DNA of 64,000 nucleotides from Cytophagaceae bacterium (GCA_027491195.1 JAIXWQ010000008.1:310001-374000), one strand, 5' to 3'. Counted from the first letter of the stretch, positions 27,620 to 38,348 are shown. Made by a program: numbers and translations. Notes: a model not told the origin generated them from the sequence alone.

Positions 27620-29545
27620 TTAGGCTTGTTTTTTACCTGGTTTGCTAAGTAATTTTATTAATTCAGGTAAGTATTGCTCATAAACCTGACGAGGACTTGA
27701 AGAGTTTTTCACGCAGATCGAAGCTGCTTTACCTACAACTTCACCCATCATACCACATGTCCTCATGACGCGCACAGGTCCTAAACCAGTTTTGGTAACA
27801 CTAATATTTCTTCCTGCCATAAATAAATTGGAGATATTCCGACTATACAAAGTGCGATAGGGAGCCCAATATAAATTACCATATTGATACTCTTTGCCTC
27901 TTGTATAATCTGAAACAAATTCGTTTCCTTCAAATCCAGATTTAAACTCTGTTTTAGGCGTATGCAAGTCGACATGCCATGAACAAGGAAAAGCTCCATC
28001 CGAGAATTTCTTTTGAGTTTTAAAATCTTCCGCATCTAAAACTACATCTCCCATTAATCTTCTTGATTCTCTTTTACCAGCTATATATGCAGACCACCCT
28101 AAACGATGATTTGGATACATTTTGTCTACGTTTTTAATGGCATCCCACGCACCATACATCGCTCTAAAATTGTGATCGCGAATCAATTCGATATCGTTTA
28201 CTTGATCCTTATTAAATCCGCTCTCCCAATACCACATATTTGCAAATGACTGCAATCCCTCTGAACCAAAGGTTTTTACACCTTTTCTGCCAGGGAATGG
28301 CTTATCTGACAGATCCAACGCCCATGGACATTTTGGAAAAGGTTGCGCAAAATTGCCCACTTCACATTTTAATGCCAAAGCACTTTTATCTTTACATTCA
28401 CACTTGAGAACTTCTTCTTTATTGGTCGCATCAAGTACATTAAACAAGTTAGAACTACCCATTAAGTTCTCTACTTTATACTCATAATCCGCACCTGCTT
28501 TAAACCCTAAAGTAGCATCACCGGTACAATCTGCGAAATAAGGAGCTTTTAATTCTAAGTGTTTTGCAGTACGTAAATGTTGAATAACTATTGAGGTTAT
28601 TTTGTCACCTGTTTTCTTAACTTCAATTGCGCGATTCTCGATGAACAAAGTAATATTAGGTTCTTCTTTTACTTTTTGAAGTTTCAAATTATCATCATAG
28701 AATTCAGCACTTACGCCATTAAATACCTGGCCTGGTCCTTTAGATATATCTGGTAAAATTTCAGAAACAATATCGCCAATATGTGGATAAGGCTCTTTGT
28801 TTGTATGACCCTCAGGCCATACACGAACCTCAGAACTTCCATTACCACCTAAAACAGGTCTGTCCTGTACAAGAGCTACCTTAGCCCCATTTCTTGCCGC
28901 TGAAATTGCAGCACATGTACCAGCTAATCCACCACCTACAACGATAAAGTCAAATGATCCTCCAAATTCAGGATTATCAGGCAATCCGTTTAGCTTACGT
29001 CTAAATTTAGTTAATGCTTGAATATCATTAGTAGGTTCAAAATTCAGATCCTTGCAAAATAAAATAGCTTCACATCTTCCCTCAAATCCTGTCAAGTCAT
29101 GCAATGCCAATTTAGCACTTTTGCCTACTTTAATTGTTTTGCCATCGTGCCAATGCCAATCTGCCCCTTTTGTCCCGAAAATTTCTTTTATGGGTTTTCC
29201 GTTAACTTTTAATTGGAATTTCCCTGGTGCACCTGGAGCATTCCAAGGTGCCACCCAATCCTTTGTACGTACCCATACGCGGTAAGTGCCTTCTGATGGG
29301 AAGGTTACCGTGGTAGTTGCATCTTCAACGGGAATACCTAATCCATGAGCTAATAAATAAGGACTTCCCATTCTCTCCATCGACTGTTGATCAATATTCC
29401 ACCCACCAAAATCCTTAAACTGTTCTGCTTCAACAAAAACAAATTCATTCGAATCAGATTTCGCTCCGAAAGCATTAGTCATACTGCCCGCTAATAATGC
29501 TAAGCTTGTATTACCTAATATGCCTATAAAATTTCTTCTTTTCAT
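27620..29545 (-). CDS. Exported FAD-dependent oxidoreductase with N-terminal carbohydrate-binding-like domain
   Basis: This 641-residue protein begins MKRRNFIGILGNTSLALLAG, a Tat-like twin-arginine signal consistent with export of a folded flavoprotein. Residues about 35-165 look like a beta-sandwich (VEAEQF...TYRVWVRTKDW...GKFQLKVNGK), as in CBM-type modules. The FAD-binding motif DFIVVGGGLAGTCAAISAARNGAKVALVQDRPVLGGNGSSEVRVW (broken here only by numbering, residues about 199-240) is of the FAD_oxidored (PF12831) type. The reaction is unknown. It is a paralogue of the protein at 31225-33501. Confidence 0.8.
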   Translation of the reverse strand: MKRRNFIGILGNTSLALLAGSMTNAFGAKSDSNEFVFVEAEQFKDFGGWNIDQQSMERMGSPYLLAHGLGIPVEDATTTVTFPSEGTYRVWVRTKDWVAPWNAPGAPGKFQLKVNGKPIKEIFGTKGADWHWHDGKTIKVGKSAKLALHDLTGFEGRCEAILFCKDLNFEPTNDIQALTKFRRKLNGLPDNPEFGGSFDFIVVGGGLAGTCAAISAARNGAKVALVQDRPVLGGNGSSEVRVWPEGHTNKEPYPHIGDIVSEILPDISKGPGQVFNGVSAEFYDDNLKLQKVKEEPNITLFIENRAIEVKKTGDKITSIVIQHLRTAKHLELKAPYFADCTGDATLGFKAGADYEYKVENLMGSSNLFNVLDATNKEEVLKCECKDKSALALKCEVGNFAQPFPKCPWALDLSDKPFPGRKGVKTFGSEGLQSFANMWYWESGFNKDQVNDIELIRDHNFRAMYGAWDAIKNVDKMYPNHRLGWSAYIAGKRESRRLMGDVVLDAEDFKTQKKFSDGAFPCSWHVDLHTPKTEFKSGFEGNEFVSDYTRGKEYQYGNLYWAPYRTLYSRNISNLFMAGRNISVTKTGLGPVRVMRTCGMMGEVVGKAASICVKNSSSPRQVYEQYLPELIKLLSKPGKKQA

Positions 29546-29570
29546 AATTGATGGTATTTAAAGGAATAAA

Positions 29571-31223
29571 TCAAACGCTTTTTGATGCAATCCATGTTGG
29601 TAATGATAATATGATAATAGAAATGCCGACAACAATTGATGGCATATTCATTGAGGCCATAAAACCCAATATTGCAATACCGAACCCAACGATTGCCATA
29701 GCAATTGCAATAACCCGGATGCCAAAAACATTTTGACTATTATCGCCACTATTAGTAGATTCATCGATCGGGTTCAAATGAGCAAAAGTTAATAATTCAT
29801 CTTTTACTGGGACATTTTTAATTAAATAATATGCCTCAAACAAGCAAATACATAAAATTGGAATTCCTACACCTAATGAAGTTTCGGCTATTCTAGGAAG
29901 TTTAAAACCAATTAAATCAACAGCGAATATTTTCAATGTTAAATTGATCAATAGTGATATTGAAGAAGTAAACACCAATGAAAAACTTGTTTGACGATTG
30001 GGGAATAATGTCCAGATGATTGGGATAAATAAAGCCCCCCCAGCAATTGAGGCCACACTTAATACAAGTTCTACTATTCCACCAACACGAGGAACGAGAA
30101 TTGCAATGTAAATTGTTAAAGCCCCAAATAAAACGGTAAAGATCCTAGCAACTAATATTAATTGAGATTCAGTAGCTTTTGTATGGAAAATAGATTTGTA
30201 CACATCTTTAGCAAAAACAGTCGCTACTAAATTTATTGTCGTATTTGCTTTACTTGCAGTTGCTGATACCATTCCTGAAAGAATTAATCCGATTAAGCCG
30301 GATGGCAACACTTTTTGACATAAAAGCATATAAGCTCCTTCAGATTCTAAACCAACTAAGTTAGGATTAATAACACGGTAAATCATTGGTGGAATCATCC
30401 AAATAAATGGTGAAACAAGGTATAATATGGAAAATAAATAACCCACTTTTCTTGACTCCATTTCATTGCGAACACTCGTGTATCGTTGTACATATGCCCA
30501 ATTACCACCAATGTAAGCTGTTTGGTAAATGAAAAATGCTCCAGCAAAAACTATACTATATTCATCATTAAAAAAATCAAAGAAATGTGGTGGTGATTTA
30601 TCAATAAAATTCGAAACCCCGCCTATATTCTCAAATGCAATGGGAATAACAATCAATACTGCCGCTGCTAACACAATGAATTGAACTACATCCGTTACCA
30701 AAACAGCCCATAAACCGCCTGCTGCAGTATATAGAATAATAATAACTCCAATAATGATGATACATGTTTCCAATGAAAAGGGGGTAGCCAATTGTACCAT
30801 CTTGCCCACTGGGTATAGTACAGAAGCAGTCATAAACAAACCATGTAACATAATTAGGTAGGTATAAAACTGTTGGGTTTTTGTTCCAAATCGAAGTCGA
30901 ATATATTCAGCTACTGTATGCGAACCCGTCCTCTTCCATCTAGAAACTAAAAAAAGGGAAGAGACTAATCCTGCAAAAACCATCGTTAACTGAATTCCGT
31001 TGGAGACTAATCCATATTTATAAGCAATGGAACCCCATACAACAAATGTGCCTGCAGAGAAATAACTAACAAAAAGCGAAAGTCCGTTAATCCACCATGG
31101 AATTTTCCCTCCACCTTCAAAAAATGATTGGCCATCTTTACTGCCCATCTTTGTGAATATCATCCCAATCGATAGAATGATTATCGCAAAAATTGACATA
31201 ACAATAAAATCTAAAGATGTCAT
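29571..31223 (-). CDS. Sodium:solute symporter family transporter
   Basis: This 550-residue protein has about 13-14 membrane segments. The SSS family pattern is clear: FFEGGGKIPWWINGLSLFVSYFSAGTFV near TM2, the YTAAGGLWAVLVTDVVQ block and ILSGMVSATASKANTTINLVATVFAKDVY with the sodium-site serines. Relatives carry sugars such as galactose or uronates with Na+. It starts one base from the stop of the second FAD oxidoreductase and is flanked by both paralogues, so it probably imports a mono- or oligosaccharide made by this locus. Confidence 0.9.
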   Translation of the reverse strand: MTSLDFIVMSIFAIIILSIGMIFTKMGSKDGQSFFEGGGKIPWWINGLSLFVSYFSAGTFVVWGSIAYKYGLVSNGIQLTMVFAGLVSSLFLVSRWKRTGSHTVAEYIRLRFGTKTQQFYTYLIMLHGLFMTASVLYPVGKMVQLATPFSLETCIIIIGVIIILYTAAGGLWAVLVTDVVQFIVLAAAVLIVIPIAFENIGGVSNFIDKSPPHFFDFFNDEYSIVFAGAFFIYQTAYIGGNWAYVQRYTSVRNEMESRKVGYLFSILYLVSPFIWMIPPMIYRVINPNLVGLESEGAYMLLCQKVLPSGLIGLILSGMVSATASKANTTINLVATVFAKDVYKSIFHTKATESQLILVARIFTVLFGALTIYIAILVPRVGGIVELVLSVASIAGGALFIPIIWTLFPNRQTSFSLVFTSSISLLINLTLKIFAVDLIGFKLPRIAETSLGVGIPILCICLFEAYYLIKNVPVKDELLTFAHLNPIDESTNSGDNSQNVFGIRVIAIAMAIVGFGIAILGFMASMNMPSIVVGISIIILSLPTWIASKSV

Positions 31224-31224
31224 A

Positions 31225-33501
31225 TTAATAAATTTGGATTGAAAATAATGAAACAGGAATATGTTCGTGAGTTTTTGAAAGTCGAATCACTAACTCATTT
31301 GTTAATAGCGGCGTTTGTAAATTAAGTTCAATTACTGTTTCGTAATTACCTGCCTTTTCATAAACCAAACGATTTTGATCGTCATAGATGCTAAAATCTT
31401 GAACACAAAAAGGAATAATAGATTCTGGATGATTAATTAGCACAGACTCTAAAGGGTGATCCCAATCCGGATCGAAACAAAGTTTCAATTCTTGAATAGA
31501 TTGTTTTTGATCCCATTTAATTCGCAATTCGGGGCTATCATCAAACAAGCTTGCAACCCAAGCATTGGTTTGGAAAGTGGGTCTCTGAACTAAACTTTTT
31601 AAGTTTGACAAATCAAAACCTGCAATTGGTTCACTTAAACTAAAAGCTAAGTTTTTGCCTTCAGGCCTTCTTTTGGGAACCCAAAACTCAAAACTATCTA
31701 TTCCTATGTTATCAGGAGCTTCCTGTTTTCCATAATTAGAAACAGCAACATTGATCGTGTTAAATACCGACAAGACTCCTGTAATTCGAATGTTTGAATA
31801 TTCGACTTTTACATTTGTATTTTTATGAATTATATAAAATACGTACTGATCTGCATCTAATTGGTAATCTGAACCGATTACCAATTCATTGCTACCAATA
31901 AATACTTTATGACTTTCCTTTGCAATAGTAACATCAGGAGTGAAATTCCCTATTTTAGAACTTAGGCGTATTTCAACTTCTATTTCTGTGTCTTTCAATC
32001 CTAGAATTGACAATTTCAAATCTGGAATTTTACCTGAATTAATTGGCAATAATTGAGCGATTGACTCATCCAAGATATTCCATTCTCCATTTCCCTGTAA
32101 TGATGAAAGCTGTAACACGGAAGAAGTTTCAATTGTAGCATGATTAATTAAATTATCATTGTCAGTTGACTCTACATCTGGAATAAAATGGCCCTTCTTA
32201 GCTAAATAAGATTGTAATTCACCGATATGATTCAATGTGTACAATTCTTTTGGTGAACAGTTTTTCTGCAAGCATAGATATGCCGCATTGCCTACTGCCT
32301 GACCTAAAAAAGCAGAAGTTGCCATTACTCGGGTAGATCCAAAAGCAACGTGACTTGCGCTTATAATTCTTCCTGCAAAAAATAGATTGCTAATATTTCT
32401 TGAATATAAACTTCGATAAGGAATTTGATAAATTCCCTTAGAATGCCATTGATTACAGCCAGGTTTTTCACTAAAAACTCCATCACCAGGATGCAAATCA
32501 ATACTCCATCCTCCGAATGCAACTGCATCATCATGCTTACGCTGATCAACAATATCTTGTTGGACAATCATATAATCCCCTTCAAATCTCCTACTCTCTC
32601 TTTTACCCGGTATGGTACCAACCCACTCCAAAGTTAAATTTTCTGCCTCAGGGAATTCTCCAGAGTTTTTAATATGATTCCAGACACCATAGACAATTTT
32701 CCATAATTCCCACTTAATCTCCTCCGTATCATGAACTGTATCCTTTCGTCCACCATACTCTATCCACCATAATCTACAACCGAAGTCTTTTGAATTAAAG
32801 GATTTATATCGAGGTATCTCTTTAGAAACATCAAGGGCAAAACTAGGTGGGTTGTATTTAACAGGACTTCCTGTATCCTTAGAATAAAAGTAAATGGAGT
32901 GTCCTAATAGCTCACCATATTCACTTGATGGCGCAAACTTCTCACCAAACTCATCACTAGATTCTGCACCCATGCGGAAAGCTGCTCCAGATAAAAATCC
33001 AACAATGCCATCACCTGAACAATCACAAAACAATTTAGAATTAAATGCGTATTTGGTTTCATTTTGACTACAGTAACCAATGACAGATGATATCGTGTCA
33101 TTATCTAATTTATCAACATGATAAACCGATGTATTTAGAAACAGCGAAATATTTTTCTCTTTTTTTACTTTGTCCAAAAGGATTGAATCGAATATGATTG
33201 GATTGCCCTCTTTATTTGAGAAAAGGTTTTCAATCATAATTTCATTAATAATCCCACTTTCACGAGCCCACCGATTGTTATTCCCCATATGAGAAGTTGC
33301 TCCTAAAATCCAAAGCCTTACTTCACTAGAAGAATTACCACCCAAAACTGGACGATCTTGTACTAAAGACACTTTTAAACCCGATCTAGCAGCACTAATA
33401 GCTGCACAAACACCAGCAAGTCCGCCGCCTACAACTACAAAATCAGATGAAATCTCAAGTAATTTTAATTCCCTACACTCTGATGGTTCTTCTTTAAACA
33501 T
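31225..33501 (-). CDS. FAD-dependent oxidoreductase with C-terminal beta-sandwich domain
   Basis: This 758-residue protein has its Rossmann motif almost at the N-terminus, at VVVGGGLAGVCAAIS (residues about 22-36), then QDRPVLGGNSSSEVRLW as in the exported paralogue at 27620-29545. No signal peptide is visible, so it may act in the cytoplasm. The C-terminal part (about 440-758) holds beta-rich segments ending in LNLQTPLLTNELVIRLSKTHEH, similar to sugar-binding sandwiches. The family is FAD_oxidored (PF12831) by motif. The substrate is unknown; two such enzymes around a sugar symporter suggest an oxidised sugar intermediate. Confidence 0.78.
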   Translation of the reverse strand: MFKEEPSECRELKLLEISSDFVVVGGGLAGVCAAISAARSGLKVSLVQDRPVLGGNSSSEVRLWILGATSHMGNNNRWARESGIINEIMIENLFSNKEGNPIIFDSILLDKVKKEKNISLFLNTSVYHVDKLDNDTISSVIGYCSQNETKYAFNSKLFCDCSGDGIVGFLSGAAFRMGAESSDEFGEKFAPSSEYGELLGHSIYFYSKDTGSPVKYNPPSFALDVSKEIPRYKSFNSKDFGCRLWWIEYGGRKDTVHDTEEIKWELWKIVYGVWNHIKNSGEFPEAENLTLEWVGTIPGKRESRRFEGDYMIVQQDIVDQRKHDDAVAFGGWSIDLHPGDGVFSEKPGCNQWHSKGIYQIPYRSLYSRNISNLFFAGRIISASHVAFGSTRVMATSAFLGQAVGNAAYLCLQKNCSPKELYTLNHIGELQSYLAKKGHFIPDVESTDNDNLINHATIETSSVLQLSSLQGNGEWNILDESIAQLLPINSGKIPDLKLSILGLKDTEIEVEIRLSSKIGNFTPDVTIAKESHKVFIGSNELVIGSDYQLDADQYVFYIIHKNTNVKVEYSNIRITGVLSVFNTINVAVSNYGKQEAPDNIGIDSFEFWVPKRRPEGKNLAFSLSEPIAGFDLSNLKSLVQRPTFQTNAWVASLFDDSPELRIKWDQKQSIQELKLCFDPDWDHPLESVLINHPESIIPFCVQDFSIYDDQNRLVYEKAGNYETVIELNLQTPLLTNELVIRLSKTHEHIPVSLFSIQIY

Positions 33502-33552
33502 ACTTAAACTGAAAACATACGTTTTCTATATAAATGATAAGACGATTTTTAA

Positions 33553-33592
33553 TTAATTGAGTTCATAATCAATCGATTATGAACTCAATTAA
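33553..33592. terminator. Perfect hairpin between susD and the downstream operon
   Basis: Arms of 18 bp (33553-33570 and 33575-33592), loop AATC. No T-run follows on the minus strand. Placed after susD, it may act as an mRNA 3'-end stabiliser or partial terminator that raises susCD over the downstream genes. Confidence 0.6.
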
Positions 33593-33618
33593 AATAATTC
33601 AATTCAATAAATTATACT

Positions 33619-35082
33619 TTACCAACCGGTATTTTGCATTAGTTTAGAATTAACTTGAATTTCACTAGCTGGTATTGGGAACCATCTATTTTTTTGTGCA
33701 ACAAGTCTTTTCGGATAGTAGGAATTTAACTGGTTAGCTACATTAATAAATTTACCAGTTCTAGTTAAATCATACCATCTGTCAGCTTCAAAACATAATT
33801 CCTTACTTCTTTCTTCAAGAATTAAATCTATAAAGCTATTTGTTGATACGCCAGCTGCAACATCATACTTGTCAGTAGAAGTATTGTACGCTCTTCTTCT
33901 CACTTTATTAATTGATAATAGTGCATCTGCAGTTACTCCTTTACTTCTTGCTTCAGCCTCAGCATGAATTAATAAAACATCAGCATAACGAAGGATTGGG
34001 AAGTTGTTTTCTAATTGGTTTGCACCTGTTCCCTGTGGATCTTCATATTTTCTAATAAAAGCACGATCGTAAATCACACCACCTGGTTTTCCTTGGCCAA
34101 CATATACTCCTTTAGGATCAACGAAAGAGGTATCCATTAATTTCTTTCTTAAATCATTAGAGTCAAATGATTTATAGAAATTAATGTACGCAAACTGAGA
34201 GCCATAGACCACAGGACAAAACTTTGGTGCTGAACCTGCAGGTGCATTAAATGCTGCAATATCCATACCAGCTCTAGTATTTGGAACACGAGTGTATTCC
34301 ACTGCAAAAATCATCTCTTTTCTATTTGCATCCTCTTTGTTAGGATCCCATAAAGAAACAACGTCAGGCATCAAATCATACACCTTACTGTCAATTGCTT
34401 TTTTTGCATAAGAACTTGCATTAGCATATTCCTCATTATAAAGATAAATTTTAGCCAATAATGCTGTAGCGGTCATATTGATGGGTCTACCTTTTACTGA
34501 GGTTGAAGCTGGTAAATTTGCTTCTGCGAAAAGTAGATCTTCAATTATGAACTTATAAACATCTTTTACCGGAGATTTTGCTATTTCGGTATCATTGACT
34601 CCCAATACAGGTAGTTTTCTAACTGGCACATCTCCAAAGTTTTTAGCTAAATGGAAATAATACAATGCTCTCATAAATTTAGCTTCAGCCTCAATTTGTT
34701 TTTTTCTAGTAGCATCCATATTTACAGACGCCATATTAGCCAATAATGCATTCGCATTACTTATGCCTGAGTAGCAATTGGACCAATAGGGTCCTAAAAA
34801 TGCTAATGTTGCATCGTAGTTAAAGGTTGTCAATAGGTCTCTACTTACTACTGCTCTAGGAAACATTTGATCTGCACTGTAGTCTGGCACTTGCCATCCC
34901 TCTCGGCCATAGAGTCCATTCAATGGACCGTATACTGCATTTAAAGCAGCCTCTGCATCTGAAGAAGTTTTATAAAATTGATCTGGAGAAAAAAAGGAAA
35001 AAGGTTGTTCCTTTAAATCGCTACATCCAAAAATTATGCTTAAGCCAATTATGAATGGTGTAAATATTTTTAAATTTTTCAT
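33619..35082 (-). CDS. SusD/RagB-family glycan-binding lipoprotein
   Basis: This 487-residue surface lipoprotein has the lipobox IFGC. The family start LKEQPFSFFSPDQFYKTSSDAEAALNAVYGPL is typical, and TPR-like helices follow: KFMRALYYFHLAKNFGDVPV and ATALLAKIYLYNEEYANASSYAKKAI. The C-terminal LEERSKELCFEADRWYDLTRTGKF is a SusD hallmark. SusD forms the lid over the SusC transporter and binds the polysaccharide. It lies 23 bases after susC and is cotranscribed with it. Confidence 0.95.
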   Translation of the reverse strand: MKNLKIFTPFIIGLSIIFGCSDLKEQPFSFFSPDQFYKTSSDAEAALNAVYGPLNGLYGREGWQVPDYSADQMFPRAVVSRDLLTTFNYDATLAFLGPYWSNCYSGISNANALLANMASVNMDATRKKQIEAEAKFMRALYYFHLAKNFGDVPVRKLPVLGVNDTEIAKSPVKDVYKFIIEDLLFAEANLPASTSVKGRPINMTATALLAKIYLYNEEYANASSYAKKAIDSKVYDLMPDVVSLWDPNKEDANRKEMIFAVEYTRVPNTRAGMDIAAFNAPAGSAPKFCPVVYGSQFAYINFYKSFDSNDLRKKLMDTSFVDPKGVYVGQGKPGGVIYDRAFIRKYEDPQGTGANQLENNFPILRYADVLLIHAEAEARSKGVTADALLSINKVRRRAYNTSTDKYDVAAGVSTNSFIDLILEERSKELCFEADRWYDLTRTGKFINVANQLNSYYPKRLVAQKNRWFPIPASEIQVNSKLMQNTGW

Positions 35083-35105
35083 GATAATAATATCTATTTT
35101 TTTAA

Positions 35106-38100
35106 TTAAAACGTCAATTGAAGTCCAGCAATTAATGATTTTGCTACAGGGAATCCACCATTGTCTATTCCATAATTAGTAACATCACTTTGACCTGCTG
35201 TATTAACTTCTGGATCAAAGCCCCAATACTTAGTGATAGTAAATAAGTTATTAGCTGAACAATACAATCTAATTTTAGATTGTGAATTTTGAACAACAGT
35301 ATATCCTATTGAGATGTTTTTTAATCTTAAGAATGACCCGTCCTCAATAAACTTATTTGATTGAGGTAGACGTTGTGATCTGGAAGCAACAACGTACGTG
35401 TTTGAAGGATTAGTAGGTGTCCAACGATTAACCATTTCAGCACGTTGATTACCACCACCACCAGCAGTTTCTAACAATCGGCTCACTACATTGAATACTT
35501 GATTTCCTTGAACTCCTTGCATAAACAGACTTAAATCAAATTTCTTATAAGTCATATTTGTTGAAAATGCATAAATGAAATCAGGGTTAGGATTTCCAAT
35601 GATTACACGATCAGCATCAGTTAATTTGTTGTCGCCATTAACGTCCTTGAATCTTGAGTTACCAGGAATTGAAGATGGCATATGACTTGCTGCGATATTA
35701 TCTGTCTTTTGCCAAATTCCATCAAATACATAACCGAAGAACGATCCAACCGGCTCTCCGATTCTCAAAATTGAATTATTTGAAAATGCAGCATTACCAC
35801 CACTATTTTCAGCAGGTATTATTTGTGTTTGTGTACCATCTAACTTGACCAATTTATTTCTGTTGAATGAAATGTTAGATGAAATATTCCAAGAAAAGTC
35901 TTTACTATTTGCTAAAACACCTGTTAAGCCAAATTCAAGTCCTTTATTTTCAACTTGTCCAAAATTTCCAAAGAAACTGCTAAATCCAGATGATGCAGGA
36001 ATTGTTCTTCCTAATAATAAATCACTAGTTAATTTATAATAAGCATCTACGTTAAAGTTTAATCTATTATTTAAAAGACTAAAATCTAAACCTGCGTTAT
36101 ACGATTCTGTATTTTCCCATTTTAAATCTGGATTAGGGATACCTTGTGCACCAATACCAACTGAACGAGAATTGTTAAATACGTAATCAAAATTACCTGT
36201 TGTACCTAACTTAAATAGCGATTGATATAATGGCACTTCAGCATTACCTGTGCGACCATAACTCAATCTAAGCTTTAAATCAGAGAAAGCATTTTGTTGT
36301 TTCATGAAATCCTCTTCAATTATACGCCATGCAAAGGCTAATGATGGGAAGAATCCATATTTGTTTCCATCTCCAAATCGGCTTGAACCATCTAGTCTAG
36401 TAGTTAAAGAAAGTAAATATCTTTCTTTGTAATTATAGTTTAATCTAGCTGTGTAAGAATCTAATCTCCATAAAGATTTATTTGTCGAAGTTGTTTGTGT
36501 AGCAGCTATACCTAAGTTATTCTCTCCTAATGCATCTGATGGGAAATTTGATGCACTTAAACCACTTCTATCTTGAGACTGCGACTGTGTTGAAAATACA
36601 CCGGTAACATTCAATACATGATTTACACCGATATTTGGCTTCCAATTTAATACACTTTCATGTAGGTATGTAAATTGATCTACTATTCCGCGACCACCTG
36701 AACCATTCACAACTTTACCTGCTTGAGTTGTACGTGGAATGAATACATTACGTGTATCATTATAAATATCAGAACCTAAAGAGAATCTATATGATAAATT
36801 TTTCAAGATTTGAACCTCTGAAAATACATTACCCAAAATTCGTAATGTATTGTAATCATTTTTAATATACTCTGCCATAGCCAAAGGATTCTCTGCGCTA
36901 CCTGTTCCTGCATAATAGGAATTGAATTCAACTGGATTAGTATAAAAGCCTGAAGAATTATAAACTGGTACTAATGGAGACATTAATAATGCTGTGAACG
37001 TAACTCCGTTCTCCTGAGCATTATTCACCACATTAGAATTTAACTTAGAAAGTGAAAGATTAGAACCAAATTTAACTTTAGAGTTTAATTGATGATCTAA
37101 GTTTACACGGAATGATCCTCTATTAAAATCAGACCCTTTAATAATACCATCCTGTGTGAAATAATTTGTTGCAATACTAAATTGTGTTTTCTCACTACCA
37201 CCTGATACTGTTAATTGATTACTAGAAATTGGGGCATCTTTGAATAATTCTTTCTGCCAATTTGTTCCTTCTCCATATTTTCCAACGTCAGGAAATCTTC
37301 CTGGAGTAAGCTCATTTTCAAAAGCTGCATATTCTTCACCATTCATAAGTGGTAAAATACGATTGACACTTTGCATACCATAGTAAGACTCAAATTCAAC
37401 CTTAGTTTTACCTGATTTACCTCTTTTAGTTGTTATAAGAACCACACCATTTGCACCTCTAGATCCGTAAATTGCAGTTGCTGCAGCATCTTTCAATACT
37501 TCTAATGATTCAATGTCATTTGGATTCAAACCAGCTAAAGCATTCATACCATTACTTTGATTTCCACCAAATCCCGGCCCACTTGGGGAAACAACCGCAC
37601 CCGAAACAGGGAAGCCATCAATAACATAAAGAGGTTCGTTTGAAGAAGAAATTGAGTTTCCTCCACGAATTCGAATACTTACCGCTCCACCAGGTGCACC
37701 TGAATTTTGAGTAACCTGAACGCCTGGAGCTCTTCCTTGTAAACCCTGATCTAGGGATACGATTGGCGTTTGCTTTAATTCAGTAGCTTTAATTGTAGAA
37801 ACAGAGCCTGTTAAATCACTTTTTTTAACAGAACCATAACCAACAACTACTACTTCATCTAAACCAATATCATCTCTTTTTAGAGAGACATCAACTTTGG
37901 ATTTTGATCCAATAGAAATATCCACTGATTTAAATCCGACAAAACTAAATCTTAATTTACTATTAGGCTTCACATTTTTAAGTGTGTAATCGCCATTTTT
38001 ATCTGAAACTGAACCTGCATTTGATCCAATTACAAAAATGTTAACCCCTGGAAGACTAGAGCCGTCTTCAGATGTAACATTGCCACTAACAGTTAGGCCC

Positions 38101-38177
38101 TGACCAAAAATTTTGGAAAGACCTAAGAACAGAATAATCCCAAAGGTTAGGGAGTACTTGAGTAGTAATTTATTCAT
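35106..38177 (-). CDS. SusC/RagA-family TonB-dependent transporter
   Basis: This is a 1023-residue outer-membrane protein. After a signal peptide (ends KIFGQ) comes a carboxypeptidase-D-like domain (about 27-110: VSGNVTSEDGSSLPGVNIFV), the TonB box region and LDEVVVVGYGSVKKSDLTGSV. The plug follows with SNEPLYVIDGFPVSG and GLNPNDIESLEVLKDAAATAIYG, then a 22-stranded barrel ending in the aromatic-terminated strand SLIAGLQLTF. It imports oligosaccharides with SusD. It is first in the long leftward operon, with the LacI-type gene divergent from it. Confidence 0.96.
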   Translation of the reverse strand: MNKLLLKYSLTFGIILFLGLSKIFGQGLTVSGNVTSEDGSSLPGVNIFVIGSNAGSVSDKNGDYTLKNVKPNSKLRFSFVGFKSVDISIGSKSKVDVSLKRDDIGLDEVVVVGYGSVKKSDLTGSVSTIKATELKQTPIVSLDQGLQGRAPGVQVTQNSGAPGGAVSIRIRGGNSISSSNEPLYVIDGFPVSGAVVSPSGPGFGGNQSNGMNALAGLNPNDIESLEVLKDAAATAIYGSRGANGVVLITTKRGKSGKTKVEFESYYGMQSVNRILPLMNGEEYAAFENELTPGRFPDVGKYGEGTNWQKELFKDAPISSNQLTVSGGSEKTQFSIATNYFTQDGIIKGSDFNRGSFRVNLDHQLNSKVKFGSNLSLSKLNSNVVNNAQENGVTFTALLMSPLVPVYNSSGFYTNPVEFNSYYAGTGSAENPLAMAEYIKNDYNTLRILGNVFSEVQILKNLSYRFSLGSDIYNDTRNVFIPRTTQAGKVVNGSGGRGIVDQFTYLHESVLNWKPNIGVNHVLNVTGVFSTQSQSQDRSGLSASNFPSDALGENNLGIAATQTTSTNKSLWRLDSYTARLNYNYKERYLLSLTTRLDGSSRFGDGNKYGFFPSLAFAWRIIEEDFMKQQNAFSDLKLRLSYGRTGNAEVPLYQSLFKLGTTGNFDYVFNNSRSVGIGAQGIPNPDLKWENTESYNAGLDFSLLNNRLNFNVDAYYKLTSDLLLGRTIPASSGFSSFFGNFGQVENKGLEFGLTGVLANSKDFSWNISSNISFNRNKLVKLDGTQTQIIPAENSGGNAAFSNNSILRIGEPVGSFFGYVFDGIWQKTDNIAASHMPSSIPGNSRFKDVNGDNKLTDADRVIIGNPNPDFIYAFSTNMTYKKFDLSLFMQGVQGNQVFNVVSRLLETAGGGGNQRAEMVNRWTPTNPSNTYVVASRSQRLPQSNKFIEDGSFLRLKNISIGYTVVQNSQSKIRLYCSANNLFTITKYWGFDPEVNTAGQSDVTNYGIDNGGFPVAKSLIAGLQLTF

Positions 38178-38348
38178 GATTAAATATTTAATAGGTATAA
38201 AAAAAATTATATTTTTAAGGTAGGCAGTTCTTGCTTTTGGGATAAAAATGAAATTTATGCGGTTTAACGCTTTATTAAATATATACCCATTAGAATGACA
38301 TCAACAAATTACAAAATGGCTATTTGTGTGAAATTGAGTAACAAAAAC

